Of a DNA stretch of 64,000 nt, positions 43,331 through 51,857 are shown one piece after another. How positions within the stretch are numbered: the first letter of the stretch is position 1; each line of letters begins with the position of its first letter. Source of the stretch: Bradyrhizobium sp. Ec3.3 (GTDB lineage: Bacteria > Pseudomonadota > Alphaproteobacteria > Rhizobiales > Xanthobacteraceae). A program made the position numbers and the translations under genes. Location of the stretch: positions 88,408-152,407 of the forward strand of contig NZ_KI421477.1 in assembly GCF_000472925.1 (NCBI RefSeq). The letters run 5' to 3'. Below the pieces are notes generated by a model that worked only from the letters and a program-made list of their open reading frames with translations, was not told the origin of the DNA and did not search any database.

Positions 43331-43373
43331 TGTCATTCCGGGCGGCTCGCAGAGCCGAACCCGGAATGACAGG
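43331..43373. repeat. Short REP hairpin between convergent genes
   Basis: TGTCATTCCGGG and CCCGGAATGACA pair perfectly around GCGGCTCGCAGAGCCGAA, itself partly palindromic. It lies between the convergent SDR and ppc genes and may act as a two-way terminator. Confidence 0.75.
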
Positions 43374-43381
43374 CGGTGAAG

Positions 43382-46192
43382 CTAGCCCGTATTCCGCAAG
43401 CCCGCCGAGATGCCGTTGATGGTGAGCTGAATACCGCGCAGCACCTGCTCGTCCGGATTCTGCGCGCGGTGCTCCTTCAAGAGCTCGACCTGCACGTGGT
43501 TGAGCGGGTCGAGATAAGGGAAGCGGTGGCGCACGGAGCGCTCGAGCAGAGGGTTGCCCTGGAGCAGCCGGTCCTGGCCCATGATATCGAGCAGCGTCTC
43601 GATGCATGAATGCCATTCGCGGCGGATGCGGCCGAAAATCTTCTCGCGCAAGGCTTCGTCCGGCACGAGCTCCGCATAGCGCGAGGCGATCGCGATCGAG
43701 CTCTTTGCGAGCACCATGTCCATGTTCGACAGCAGCATGCGGAAGAACGGCCATTCCTTGTAGAGCTCTTTGAGGAACGGCATGCCCTTGTCGGGGTGCT
43801 CCGCGATCCAGGTCTCGACCGCGCTGCCAAAACCGTACCAGCCAGGCAGCATCAGGCGGCACTGCGCCCACGAGAACACCCAGGGGATCGCGCGCAGATC
43901 CTCGATCGCGCGGGTCTTTTTTCGCGAGGCCGGGCGGCTGCCGATGTTGAGCGTCGCGATCTCGTTGATCACGGTCGACGACCAGAAATAATCGACGAAG
44001 CCGTCGGTCTCGTAGACGAGGCCGCGATAGGCCTTGAATGCGAGGCTCGACAGTTCATCCATCGCGGCCAGATATTCGCGCCGCGGCGCGCTCTGGCGCG
44101 GATGCAACAGGCTCGCCTCCAGCGTCGCAGCCGCAAGGATCTCCAGATTGTTGCGGCCGACTTCGGCGTTGGAATATTTCGACGAGATGATCTCGCCCTG
44201 CTCGGTGATGCGGATCTGGCCGTTCACAGCGCCACCCGGCTGCGCGATGATGGCGTCATAGCTCGGTCCGCCACCACGGCCAACCGAGCCGCCGCGGCCG
44301 TGGAACAGGCGCAGGCGCACGCCATGGCGCTCGAACACTTCGACGAGATTGATCTCCGCCTTATAGAGCTCCCAGCCCGAGGTGACGAAGCCGCCATCCT
44401 TGTTGCTGTCGGAATAGCCGAGCATCACCTCCTGCACGCTGCCGCGGCTGTCGACCAGACGGCGGTAGTCGTGCAGCGAGAGCATGCGGTCCATGATGCC
44501 GGAGGAGGCCTGCAAGTCCTCGATGGTCTCGAACAGCGGCACGACGTTGATGGCGCTGCGCCCCGACGGATTGACGAGACCGACCTCCTTGAGCAGAACG
44601 GCCACTTCGAGCATGTCCGACATGCCCTTGCACATCGAGATGATGCACTGGGGGATGGCGTCCGAGCCGAACTTCGCATGTGCTTCCGCGGCGGCATGGA
44701 AGACGTTGAGCTCGCCCATCGTCTCGTCGCTGTATTTGACGAATTGCGAGACCAGCGAGCGCGTGCTGCGCAATTCGTTGGTGAGCAGCGCAATGCGCGC
44801 CTCCTCGCCGAGCGCGAGATAGGACATGCCGGGGTTTGCCGCATCGATCAGCTCGGCGATGGTGCGCTCGTGCACCGCCGAGTTCTGGCGGATGTCGAGC
44901 CTTGCCAGATGGAAGCCGAAGCAATCCACCGCGCGCCGCAACAGTCGCAAGCGGCCGCGGGCGATGACGCGGGCATTGTTCGAGATCAGCGAGCGGTGCA
45001 GCACGTCGAGATCGGCCTGCAATTCCCTGACGCTCTCGTACGGCGCACCCTTGCCGACCGGCCTGCGGGTGATCTCGACCTGGAGCTTTTCGGCCGTCGC
45101 GGTCAGACGGGCATAAATGCCGGAGACCGCGAGGCGATAGGGCTCGCCGCTCCGGTGCGGCGAAGTGTCGGGCGAGCGCTCGGCGAGCGCGCGCAGCTCC
45201 TCGGAAACGTCGGCGAGATGCGCCGCGATCGACAATTCCGAGCCGAGCACGTGCAGCTCGTTGAGATAGAACTGCATCACCCGGCTCGATTGCAGCCGCA
45301 GCGTGCCGCGCATCACGTCGGCGGTGACGAACGGATTGCCGTCGCGGTCGCCGCCGATCCAGCTTCCCATGCGCAGGAACGAGGCGAGCTCGGCGGCCGC
45401 CTGCTCGCCGCCCTCCTCCAGCCGGTCCTCCAGCGCGTTGATGAGGCGCGGGACCTCGCGAAGGAAGGTGTAGTCATAGAACGACAGGCCGTTGCCGACC
45501 TCGTCGAGCACGGTGAGCTTGGTCCGGCGCAACAGATTGGTCTGCCACAGCGTCAGCACCTCGCGCCGCAACTGCTCGTCGCTGGCCGCGGCCTCGTCTG
45601 CCGTCATGGCAAGGCGCTCGCGGCTGTCCAGCAGCGCCGCGATCTCCATCTCGCGGTCCATGGTGCTCTTGCGGCGGACCTCGGTCGGATGCGCCGTCAG
45701 CACCGGGCTGACGAGGGCCTCCTTGAAAAAGTTGCGTAACGCGTCGGCGCCCACGCCCGCGCTCTTGGCATGGCCCAGCGTCTCGGCCAGTACGCCCGAT
45801 CCGCCGCGTGATCCAGTTTCCTTGGCCGCGCTGCGGGCGCGCATCTGGCGGATGTTGTTCTGGTCCTCGGCGATGTTGGCGAGGTGCGAGAAATAGCTGA
45901 AGGCGCGGACGATGCGCAGAGTATCGGGGATCGACATGCTGTCGAGGATCTGCTCGAGCTCGCGGCGGGCGAGCCGGTCCTCGTCACGGTGGAACCGGAT
46001 CGAGGTCTGGCGGATGCGCTCGACCAGGTCGAACACGTCCGCGCCCTCCTGGTCACGTACCGTGTCGCCGAGGATGCGCCCGAGCAGGCGGATATCGTCC
46101 CGCAGCCGGACATCCGCCTCCAGCGCCTGGGCCTCCTCGGCGCGGTTGGAACGGTCGATCGCTGCGTCCGATGGTACGGTCTGGAGGGACAT
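43382..46192 (-). CDS. ppc: Phosphoenolpyruvate carboxylase
   Basis: 936 aa from ATG 46192; the longer frame to 46372 has no family match. Catalytic motifs: His in 'LTAHPTEVRRKS', 'GWIGGDRDGNP', 'MLGYSDSNKDGG', 'FHGRGGSVGRGGGPSY' and the C-terminal 'RNTG' end. It carboxylates PEP to oxaloacetate to refill the TCA cycle. Stands alone between REP elements. Confidence 0.97.
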   Translation of the reverse strand: MSLQTVPSDAAIDRSNRAEEAQALEADVRLRDDIRLLGRILGDTVRDQEGADVFDLVERIRQTSIRFHRDEDRLARRELEQILDSMSIPDTLRIVRAFSYFSHLANIAEDQNNIRQMRARSAAKETGSRGGSGVLAETLGHAKSAGVGADALRNFFKEALVSPVLTAHPTEVRRKSTMDREMEIAALLDSRERLAMTADEAAASDEQLRREVLTLWQTNLLRRTKLTVLDEVGNGLSFYDYTFLREVPRLINALEDRLEEGGEQAAAELASFLRMGSWIGGDRDGNPFVTADVMRGTLRLQSSRVMQFYLNELHVLGSELSIAAHLADVSEELRALAERSPDTSPHRSGEPYRLAVSGIYARLTATAEKLQVEITRRPVGKGAPYESVRELQADLDVLHRSLISNNARVIARGRLRLLRRAVDCFGFHLARLDIRQNSAVHERTIAELIDAANPGMSYLALGEEARIALLTNELRSTRSLVSQFVKYSDETMGELNVFHAAAEAHAKFGSDAIPQCIISMCKGMSDMLEVAVLLKEVGLVNPSGRSAINVVPLFETIEDLQASSGIMDRMLSLHDYRRLVDSRGSVQEVMLGYSDSNKDGGFVTSGWELYKAEINLVEVFERHGVRLRLFHGRGGSVGRGGGPSYDAIIAQPGGAVNGQIRITEQGEIISSKYSNAEVGRNNLEILAAATLEASLLHPRQSAPRREYLAAMDELSSLAFKAYRGLVYETDGFVDYFWSSTVINEIATLNIGSRPASRKKTRAIEDLRAIPWVFSWAQCRLMLPGWYGFGSAVETWIAEHPDKGMPFLKELYKEWPFFRMLLSNMDMVLAKSSIAIASRYAELVPDEALREKIFGRIRREWHSCIETLLDIMGQDRLLQGNPLLERSVRHRFPYLDPLNHVQVELLKEHRAQNPDEQVLRGIQLTINGISAGLRNTG

Positions 46193-46429
46193 GGCTAAAT
46201 TCCCTTCGAAGTCCCTTGGCTTCCCGGCCCAGCGAGTGTGCAAGTTTTTTGCCGCGGTGCAAGATAAACTTGGAGGCGGTGCACACCGGAGCCAAACGGG
46301 CAAAGTCGTACAGATTGGTTTGCCCGAACGGTGCAAGCGGACTTCCATTTCCTCGAAATCAACCCCATGCAAAGTAGGGCTTGCCCGACGTATCCAACCA
46401 GAAACACAAGATATTGTGGCCCGTCGGCG

Positions 46430-46834
46430 CTAGGCCGGTACGATCGCTTTGCCGATCGGCCAGAGCGCGATGCCCGCGAGCTTCAGATGGGCCCAGGCGA
46501 AGGGGATGCCGATGATGGTAACCGCCAGGATCACGGCGGTAACGAGGTGGCCGAGCGCCAGCCACCAGCCGGCGAGCAGGAACCAGATGATATTGCCAAG
46601 CAACCCGAGCGGGCCAGTGCCGATATCGCTCGCGCCGGTGACCTCGTCGCGCCGCACCGCCTTTGAGCCGAACGGCAGCAGCGTGTAGACGGCGATGTTG
46701 AACGCCGCCCGCGCCCAGGGCAGGCCGACGATGGTGATGGCCATGATGACGGAAGCCACCAGCCAGCCGAACGCCATCCAGGCACCGCCGATGAGAATCC
46801 AGAGCAAGTTGAGCAGGATAGAAACCGGAGCCAT
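46430..46834 (-). CDS. YccF-domain inner-membrane protein
   Basis: 134 aa from ATG 46834, which starts directly at the family N-terminus ('MAPVSILLNLLWILIGGAW'). Two repeated YccF units, each with a 'G-x-P-W/F-A' loop ('TIVGLPWARAAFN', 'TIIGIPFAWAHLK'), and four hydrophobic helices. Function unknown in bacteria. Divergent from the gene at 47055. Confidence 0.85.
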   Translation of the reverse strand: MAPVSILLNLLWILIGGAWMAFGWLVASVIMAITIVGLPWARAAFNIAVYTLLPFGSKAVRRDEVTGASDIGTGPLGLLGNIIWFLLAGWWLALGHLVTAVILAVTIIGIPFAWAHLKLAGIALWPIGKAIVPA

Positions 46835-46988
46835 GGGATAATCCGCGGTCAATGATCGTGCTTGTATAAGCCCGAAAGCTATCGCTGCGAAGACATCTCC
46901 GAGATCGGCTCCCGTTTGACCACGCGCAACTTTCGCCACCCACTCGTGGCGGCGAGGCTCGTCGGAAATGAAGCGAAGCACATCTCGA

Positions 46989-47002
46989 TTGATCTAAATC
47001 AA
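46989..47002 (+). promoter_or_regulatory. FixK/FNR box
   Basis: TTGATCTAAATCAA, an exact TTGAT-N4-ATCAA palindrome. The centre is 59 bp before the ATG at 47055, so a class II start (-40.5) would be near 47036. It could also read toward YccF, but that start is 155 bp away. Confidence 0.7.
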
Positions 47003-47054
47003 CATCGCAGGATGCGACTTCTAGTTTCAATTTGGCGCGTGAGGAGATTTCGCC

Positions 47055-47345
47055 ATGCGCGAGTTCAAGTACCTCTCGATCGCAACTTTTCTGCTCGTTG
47101 GAGGTCCGCTGTCGGACAGCGTGCCTTTCCGCTCAATCGCAAAAGCTGCCGACGAAACGCCGAAGGACATGCTGGCAGCTCAAATCCGCAGCCAAGGTAT
47201 CGTTTGCAACAAGCCACAGCGTGCGAACCGGGACACCGCGCGATCAAAGCCGGATCACGAGGTCTGGGTTCTGACGTGTGACAACGCAACGTACAGGATC
47301 AGCCGATATCCCGACATGGCTGCAAAGGTGGAGCAATTGCGATAG
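47055..47345 (+). CDS. Small secreted protein under a FixK/FNR box
   Basis: 96 aa. The ribosome site GAGGAG lies about 8 nt before the ATG. An N-terminal hydrophobic stretch (about residues 7-22) and an AKA-ADE boundary near 31 suggest a signal peptide. The mature part has two cysteines ('GIVCNKPQ', 'VLTCDNATYRI') that could form a disulphide. No family recognised. The upstream box predicts induction at low oxygen. Confidence 0.75.
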   Translation: MREFKYLSIATFLLVGGPLSDSVPFRSIAKAADETPKDMLAAQIRSQGIVCNKPQRANRDTARSKPDHEVWVLTCDNATYRISRYPDMAAKVEQLR

Positions 47346-47413
47346 CCACATCGTCGATCAAGGGCGCGATAAGCCATGCCGGGTTCAGGTCCATCCCGCA
47401 GCCGGAGAAAGCA

Positions 47414-47722
47414 ATGCCCAAATCGATCAACGAAAACAACTCGAACTCAGACAAGAGCAAGCTCAATCGCCGCGATATGTTGATGGCCAGCACCGCCGTT
47501 GCAGAGCGCACGGGGTGGCCCGACAGCGGGACCAAGTTCGGGGCACAATAATATTTCGACTGGTTCAAATACGAATTCTGGCGGTTCGTATTCGTTCAGC
47601 AGCAAGTCGAGAAGCTCGCTCAGACCGCGATCGAGTTTCCGCCAATGCAGCGGGGTGCGAGCTTCAATCTCGATGCGGTGAAAGCCACGATAGAGGCAGC
47701 CAGGACGGCAATGGCCAAATAG
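47414..47722 (+). pseudogene. Arylsulfatase-like remnant with large internal deletion
   Basis: A Tat-type N-terminus (KLNRRDMLMAST) runs 45 codons to a TAA at 47549. The same frame then continues to 47722 as 'YFDWFKYEFWRF...EFPPMQRGASFNLDAV', a stretch like the C-terminus of arylsulfatases. The two ends total about 100 codons where 500 or more are expected, so the catalytic centre is deleted. Ribosome site GGAGAAAGCA precedes the ATG. The family match is from memory of the pattern and is moderate. Confidence 0.6.
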
Positions 47723-47823
47723 CTCATTCAACTGGATGAATCAATACGCCCTTGGCCGGCGGGCCCGCGCGAGGCGCGGCCCCGTTGGCTTTCACAGGAC
47801 TCCGCGCCCGCTGTTCGGTCCTA

Positions 47824-49371
47824 TCAGATCTTCCGGCCCGCCTGCTCCCAATAGGGGTCGCGCAGGCGGCGCTTGAAAATTTTTCCGGAATCTTCGCGCG
47901 GCAATTGGGCTCGGATCTCCACGTGCTTCGGCACCTTGTAGTCGGCCAAGTGTGCCTTCAGGCTGGCGCGGATGGAAACCTCATCCAGTATCACGCCGGC
48001 TTGCGGTTCGACCACCGCCATCAGCGCCTCGCCGAACTCGGCATCGGGGATGCCGAATACCGCGCAATCGTGCACGCCGGGGATGGCGTGCAGCACGGCT
48101 TCGATCTCGGCCGGATAGATGTTGACGCCGCCCGAGATCACCATGTCGCGCTTGCGGTCGCAGATGAAGACGTAGCCGTCCGCGTCGATATAACCGACAT
48201 CGCCCGAGGTGATGAAGCCGTCGCGGTCGATCTCGGTGCGCTTGTCCGGCTTGTTGTGATAGGTGAAGTCCGTGCTCTCGCGCATGCGCGAATAGATTTC
48301 GCCGATCTCGCCGACATCGAGCACGCGGCCATCTTCGCCAATGAAACGCAGCTCGGCGCCGGGTGAGATTTTGCCGACCGTGCCGGGCTTCTTCAACGCA
48401 TCCTCTGACGTGGCGAAGGTCACGGCGCCGGATTCGGTCGAGCCGTAGAATTCGTGGATCACCGGCCCCCACCATTCGATCATGGCGCGCTTGACGTCGG
48501 GCGGGCACGGCGCGGCGGCGTGGATCACATGGCGCAGCGAGAAGACGTCGTATTTTTCGCGCACCGCCTCGGGCAGCTTCATCAGGCGGATGAACATGGT
48601 CGGCACCATGAAGATGGTGTCGATCGAAAAGCGCTCGATCAGCGCCAGAAACTCTTCCGGCTCGAACCGCGGCATCAGCACCAGCGCGCCGCCGAGCCGC
48701 CCTGCGCGAATGCCGAACGAGTTCGGCGCGGAATGGTAGAGCGGTCCCGGCAATAGCGCGCGGGATCCGGGCTTCAGGCCATAGATCATCGCGCGCATGC
48801 GCTCTCCGGCAGCTTGCTGCTCCGGCGTCGGCGCGTGCCGGCGCACGCCCTTCGGATGGCCCGTGGTGCCCGACGTGTAGATCATGTTCATCGGCTGCGG
48901 CACGACGGGACCGTCATAGGGCTGGAATTGCGCAAGCCATGCCTCGAAATCGATCGCAAAATCCGGTGTTGCCGGATGACCGGGATCGATCTTGTAGGTG
49001 TTCAATATCTCAGGCGGCGTCGGCACGCTGAGCACGATGACGCCTTCAGGGATCGCCTCACGCAGGCTATGCAGCATGTCGGCATGCGCGATCAAAACCC
49101 GCGTGCCGGAGTCTTGCAGGATGTAGTTGATCTCGTCCGGTTTGAAATGCCAGTTGATCGGAACGCCGTAGGCACCCAGCCGCATCGCCGCGTAGGCGGC
49201 TTCCAGGAAGGCGATGTCGTTGCGCATGAGCATGCAGACGCAATCGCCTTGTCTGACGCCGAACTTGGCGAGGCCGCTTGCGATGCGGTTCGCGCGGTCG
49301 GCGACTGCGGCGTTGCTGCGGCGACGCTCGCCGGAGGCGAGGCCAAGGAAGAGTTGGGACGTTTCGCTCAT
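47824..49371 (-). CDS. AMP-forming acyl-CoA synthetase
   Basis: 515 aa ANL-superfamily enzyme. P-loop 'MIYTSGTTGHPKGVRR' near residue 166, 'EFYGSTESGAV' near 309, hinge 'SGDVGYIDADGYVFICDR' and catalytic Lys in 'REDSGKIFKRRLRD'. It activates a carboxylic acid to its CoA thioester via an adenylate. Neighbouring crotonase and reductase suggest fatty-acid or aromatic-acid use. Substrate unknown. Confidence 0.92.
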   Translation of the reverse strand: MSETSQLFLGLASGERRRSNAAVADRANRIASGLAKFGVRQGDCVCMLMRNDIAFLEAAYAAMRLGAYGVPINWHFKPDEINYILQDSGTRVLIAHADMLHSLREAIPEGVIVLSVPTPPEILNTYKIDPGHPATPDFAIDFEAWLAQFQPYDGPVVPQPMNMIYTSGTTGHPKGVRRHAPTPEQQAAGERMRAMIYGLKPGSRALLPGPLYHSAPNSFGIRAGRLGGALVLMPRFEPEEFLALIERFSIDTIFMVPTMFIRLMKLPEAVREKYDVFSLRHVIHAAAPCPPDVKRAMIEWWGPVIHEFYGSTESGAVTFATSEDALKKPGTVGKISPGAELRFIGEDGRVLDVGEIGEIYSRMRESTDFTYHNKPDKRTEIDRDGFITSGDVGYIDADGYVFICDRKRDMVISGGVNIYPAEIEAVLHAIPGVHDCAVFGIPDAEFGEALMAVVEPQAGVILDEVSIRASLKAHLADYKVPKHVEIRAQLPREDSGKIFKRRLRDPYWEQAGRKI

Positions 49372-49420
49372 TGTTGTTTTCCGATCTTTCGTCGGGTTTT
49401 AAGGGCGTGGACACAATGCG

Positions 49421-49566
49421 GTCGTCATTCCGGGGCGCGACGAAGTCGCGAGCTATGATGCGCAATTGCGCATCTGAGAATCCATACTCCCGATGGTGGT
49501 TATGGATTCCGGGCTCGATGCTCCGGGCCGCGCTCGCGCGGTCCCGTCGCATCGCCCCGGAATGAC
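49421..49566. repeat. REP-like composite element
   Basis: Outer GTCGTCATTCCGGGGCGCGA/CGCCCCGGAATGAC arms, an inner GATGCGCAATTGCGCATC palindrome and an AATCCATA...TATGGATT pair. Same composite as 42253-42375. Confidence 0.8.
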
Positions 49567-49575
49567 AGAGTCAAT

Positions 49576-50388
49576 TTATTCATCAGCAAACCTCGGTGCG
49601 CGCTTCTCCATATTGGCCCGAACGGCTTCGGTCTGGTTCGCACTGCCGATCAGTTTTTGCTGCTCGACGGATTCGGCGAGCAGCGCGGGAGCCGGATCGA
49701 CCGAAAGAGTATTCAGCATGCGCTTTGCCGCGCGGATCGCATCCGGGCTCTTGCCGGCGATCTCGCGCGCGACTTCGAGCGCCGCGATGCGCGGATCATC
49801 GCAAATACGCGTTGCGAGGCCGTATGACATCGCCTCCTGCGCCGAGAAGATGCGCCCCGTGTAAGTGAGCTCGCGCAGAATGTCGTCTCGCACGAGCGAA
49901 GCCAGGATCGGCGTGCCCGCCATGTCGGGCACGAGGCCCCATTTGATCTCCATGATCGACATCCGCGTATCGGGCGCGACGAAGCGCATGTCGGCGCCGA
50001 GCGCGAGCTGGAAGCCGCCGCCGAAGGCGACGCCATGCACCGCCGCGATGACAGGCACCGGGAGCTGACGCCAGCCCCACACCGCCTGCTGCGCAAAATT
50101 CGCCTTGCCGTGCGTGCGCGCGGTGAGATCGCGATTTTCGCCACCCGGAATTCCGTTGCCGCCCTTCTCCTTCATGGCGGCAAAACGACCCATGTCGAGG
50201 CCAGCGCAGAACGCCCGCCCCTCGCCTGAGAGCACCACGGCGCGCACGCCTTTTTCTTTGGAAAGACGGTCGGTTGCGTCGACCAATGCCTGAAACATCG
50301 TCTGATCCAGCGCATTCATCTTGTCCGCCCTCACAAGGCGCACGTCGGCGACGCCTTCCGAAATCGAAATCGAGACGCGCTCTTCCAT
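49576..50388 (-). CDS. Enoyl-CoA hydratase/isomerase family protein
   Basis: 270 aa crotonase fold. Oxyanion-hole segments 'EGRAFCAGLDM' and 'AVHGVAFGGGFQLALGADMRF', then 'EIKWGLVPDMAG'. The conserved second Glu (E of 'MEIKWG') is present. It would hydrate or isomerise an enoyl-CoA. Same strand as the acyl-CoA synthetase, separated by a REP element; divergent from the SDR at 50494. Confidence 0.9.
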   Translation of the reverse strand: MEERVSISISEGVADVRLVRADKMNALDQTMFQALVDATDRLSKEKGVRAVVLSGEGRAFCAGLDMGRFAAMKEKGGNGIPGGENRDLTARTHGKANFAQQAVWGWRQLPVPVIAAVHGVAFGGGFQLALGADMRFVAPDTRMSIMEIKWGLVPDMAGTPILASLVRDDILRELTYTGRIFSAQEAMSYGLATRICDDPRIAALEVAREIAGKSPDAIRAAKRMLNTLSVDPAPALLAESVEQQKLIGSANQTEAVRANMEKRAPRFADE

Positions 50389-50493
50389 CGACGAATTCTC
50401 CCCTGATCTTGAACGGCAGCCGCTTTACAGAAAGGCGGCGGCCGGATTTAGTCAATCGACCAATTAACTCATAAATCCACCGAGGGAAACGCC

Positions 50494-51366
50494 ATGTTCA
50501 AGGAAAATCTTCTGGCCGGCCGGCGCATCCTTGTGACCGGCGGCGGCACCGGTCTCGGCAAATCGATGGCGGCGCGCTTTCTCCAGCTCGGCGCCGAGGT
50601 GCACATCTGTGGCCGGCGCAAGATCGTGTGCGACGAGACCGCGACCGAGCTGATGGATCTCTACGGCGGCCGCGTCACCAGCCACGGGGTCGACATCCGC
50701 AACGCGCTCGCGGTCGAGGAGATGATCGAGAACATCTTTCGCGATGGCGCGCTGACCGACCTCATCAACAACGCCGCCGGCAACTTCATCTCGCGCACGG
50801 AAGAGCTCTCGCCGCGCGGCTTCGATGCAGTCGCCAACATCGTCATGCACGGCACGTTCTACGTGACGCACGCGGTGGGCAAGCGCTGGATCGCCGCGAA
50901 GCAGCCGGGCAACGTCGTCTCGATCACCGTGACCTGGGTGCGCAACGGCTCGCCTTACGTCGTGCCGTCGGCGATGAGCAAGTCGGCGATCCACGCCATG
51001 ACGATGTCGCTTGCGACCGAATGGGGCCGCCACGGCATCCGGCTGAACACGATCGCGCCCGGCGAAATTCCAACCGAGGGCATGAGCAAACGCATCAAGC
51101 CGGGCGATGAGGCCGGCGCGCGCACCAAGGCGATGAACCCGATGGGCCGCGTCGGCACCATGGAGGAACTACAGAACCTCGCTGTGTTCCTGATCTCCGG
51201 CGGCTGCGACTGGATCAACGGCGAGACCATCGCCATGGACGGCGCGCAGGCGCTCGCCATGGGCGGCAATTTCTACCAGCTCCGCGACTGGAGCGACGAC
51301 GACTGGAACACCGCCCGCGAGAGTATCAAGGCGCAAAACGAGAAGGACCGGGCCGCGCGGGGGTGA
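50494..51366 (+). CDS. SDR family, 2,4-dienoyl-CoA reductase-like
   Basis: 290 aa. NADP motif TGGGTGLG at about 15-22 and 'NNAAGNF' at about 91-97. The active-site region reads 'GSPYVVPSAMSKSAIHAM', where Ser replaces the usual Tyr of YxxxK. This S-x3-K form with a preceding 'VVPSA' is the signature of DECR-type dienoyl-CoA reductases, as is 'TEWGRHGIRLN'. Likely role: reduction of dienoyl-CoA during unsaturated-acid oxidation. Confidence 0.85.
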   Translation: MFKENLLAGRRILVTGGGTGLGKSMAARFLQLGAEVHICGRRKIVCDETATELMDLYGGRVTSHGVDIRNALAVEEMIENIFRDGALTDLINNAAGNFISRTEELSPRGFDAVANIVMHGTFYVTHAVGKRWIAAKQPGNVVSITVTWVRNGSPYVVPSAMSKSAIHAMTMSLATEWGRHGIRLNTIAPGEIPTEGMSKRIKPGDEAGARTKAMNPMGRVGTMEELQNLAVFLISGGCDWINGETIAMDGAQALAMGGNFYQLRDWSDDDWNTARESIKAQNEKDRAARG

Positions 51367-51370
51367 CCTC

Positions 51371-51504
51371 GTGCCCCGGACGCAGCGCAGCGCGCCGCAC
51401 TTGCGGCGTGGTGCGCTGCTGAGCCGGGGCCCATCTCGGCCACATCAAGTCTGGGTCCCGGCTCTGCGCAGCAACGCTCCGCGTTGCAGCGCGTCCGGGA
51501 CACG
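51371..51504. repeat. REP-like element (type GTGCCCCGGACGCAGCG)
   Basis: Palindromic unit with GTGCCCCGGACGC at the start, GCGCTGCTGAGCCGGGGCCC in the middle and GCGTCCGGGACACG at the end. Same family as 27486-27616. Confidence 0.8.
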
Positions 51505-51607
51505 AAACCATCCAGCCTTTACCTTGTCTTCGCGCGAAGACTTTCCGGCGCCAACTGCGCGAGCCGGATAGAGCGGGGAAGGACCGGCGGGTGAATTGAT
51601 CTCAATC

Positions 51608-51654
51608 GTCGTCCCGGGGCGCGCACAGCGCGAGCCCGGGACCCATAACCACAG
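51608..51654. repeat. Truncated REP half-unit at island edge
   Basis: GTCCCGGGGCGCGC...GCGAGCCCGGGACCCATAACC is the left half of a longer composite whose mirror half should follow. Instead the sequence turns AT-richer at about 51655, where the island appears to begin. Confidence 0.55.
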
Positions 51655-51762
51655 GGCATTATTTTGGTATTCGGTGAAACCCGCCGAAACTAAGAAAACG
51701 CTTTGAAAGTAGGCCTTTTTGCTTAGGCTTGTTGCGGGCTGTTTCTGCGGGCTTCGCCAAAT

Positions 51763-51779
51763 CTAGGGCCCGGCCCTAG
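51763..51779. other. Perfect short palindrome upstream of integrase
   Basis: CTAGGGCC-C-GGCCCTAG, 8-bp arms with a one-base centre. Located 80 bp before the integrase start; could be a recombinase or regulator site. A second GC-rich symmetric stretch (AAAGCCGGGCCCTTT) lies near 51817. Confidence 0.4.
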
Positions 51780-51857
51780 GGCTTTCAGCGTCCGCACGAC
51801 AAACTGAAACCCCAAAAGCCGGGCCCTTTGGTCTCAAGCCTTAGGAGCCGAAACCAC

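Noticed and set aside
47278..47739. 153-codon frame overlapping the small secreted gene and sulfatase remnant
   Set aside because: No ribosome site and glutamine/arginine-rich shadow translation; the other frame has a signal peptide and family-like motifs.
51594..51607. TTGATCTCAATCGT as a FixK box
   Set aside because: The right arm has two mismatches to ATCAA and there is no gene positioned downstream.
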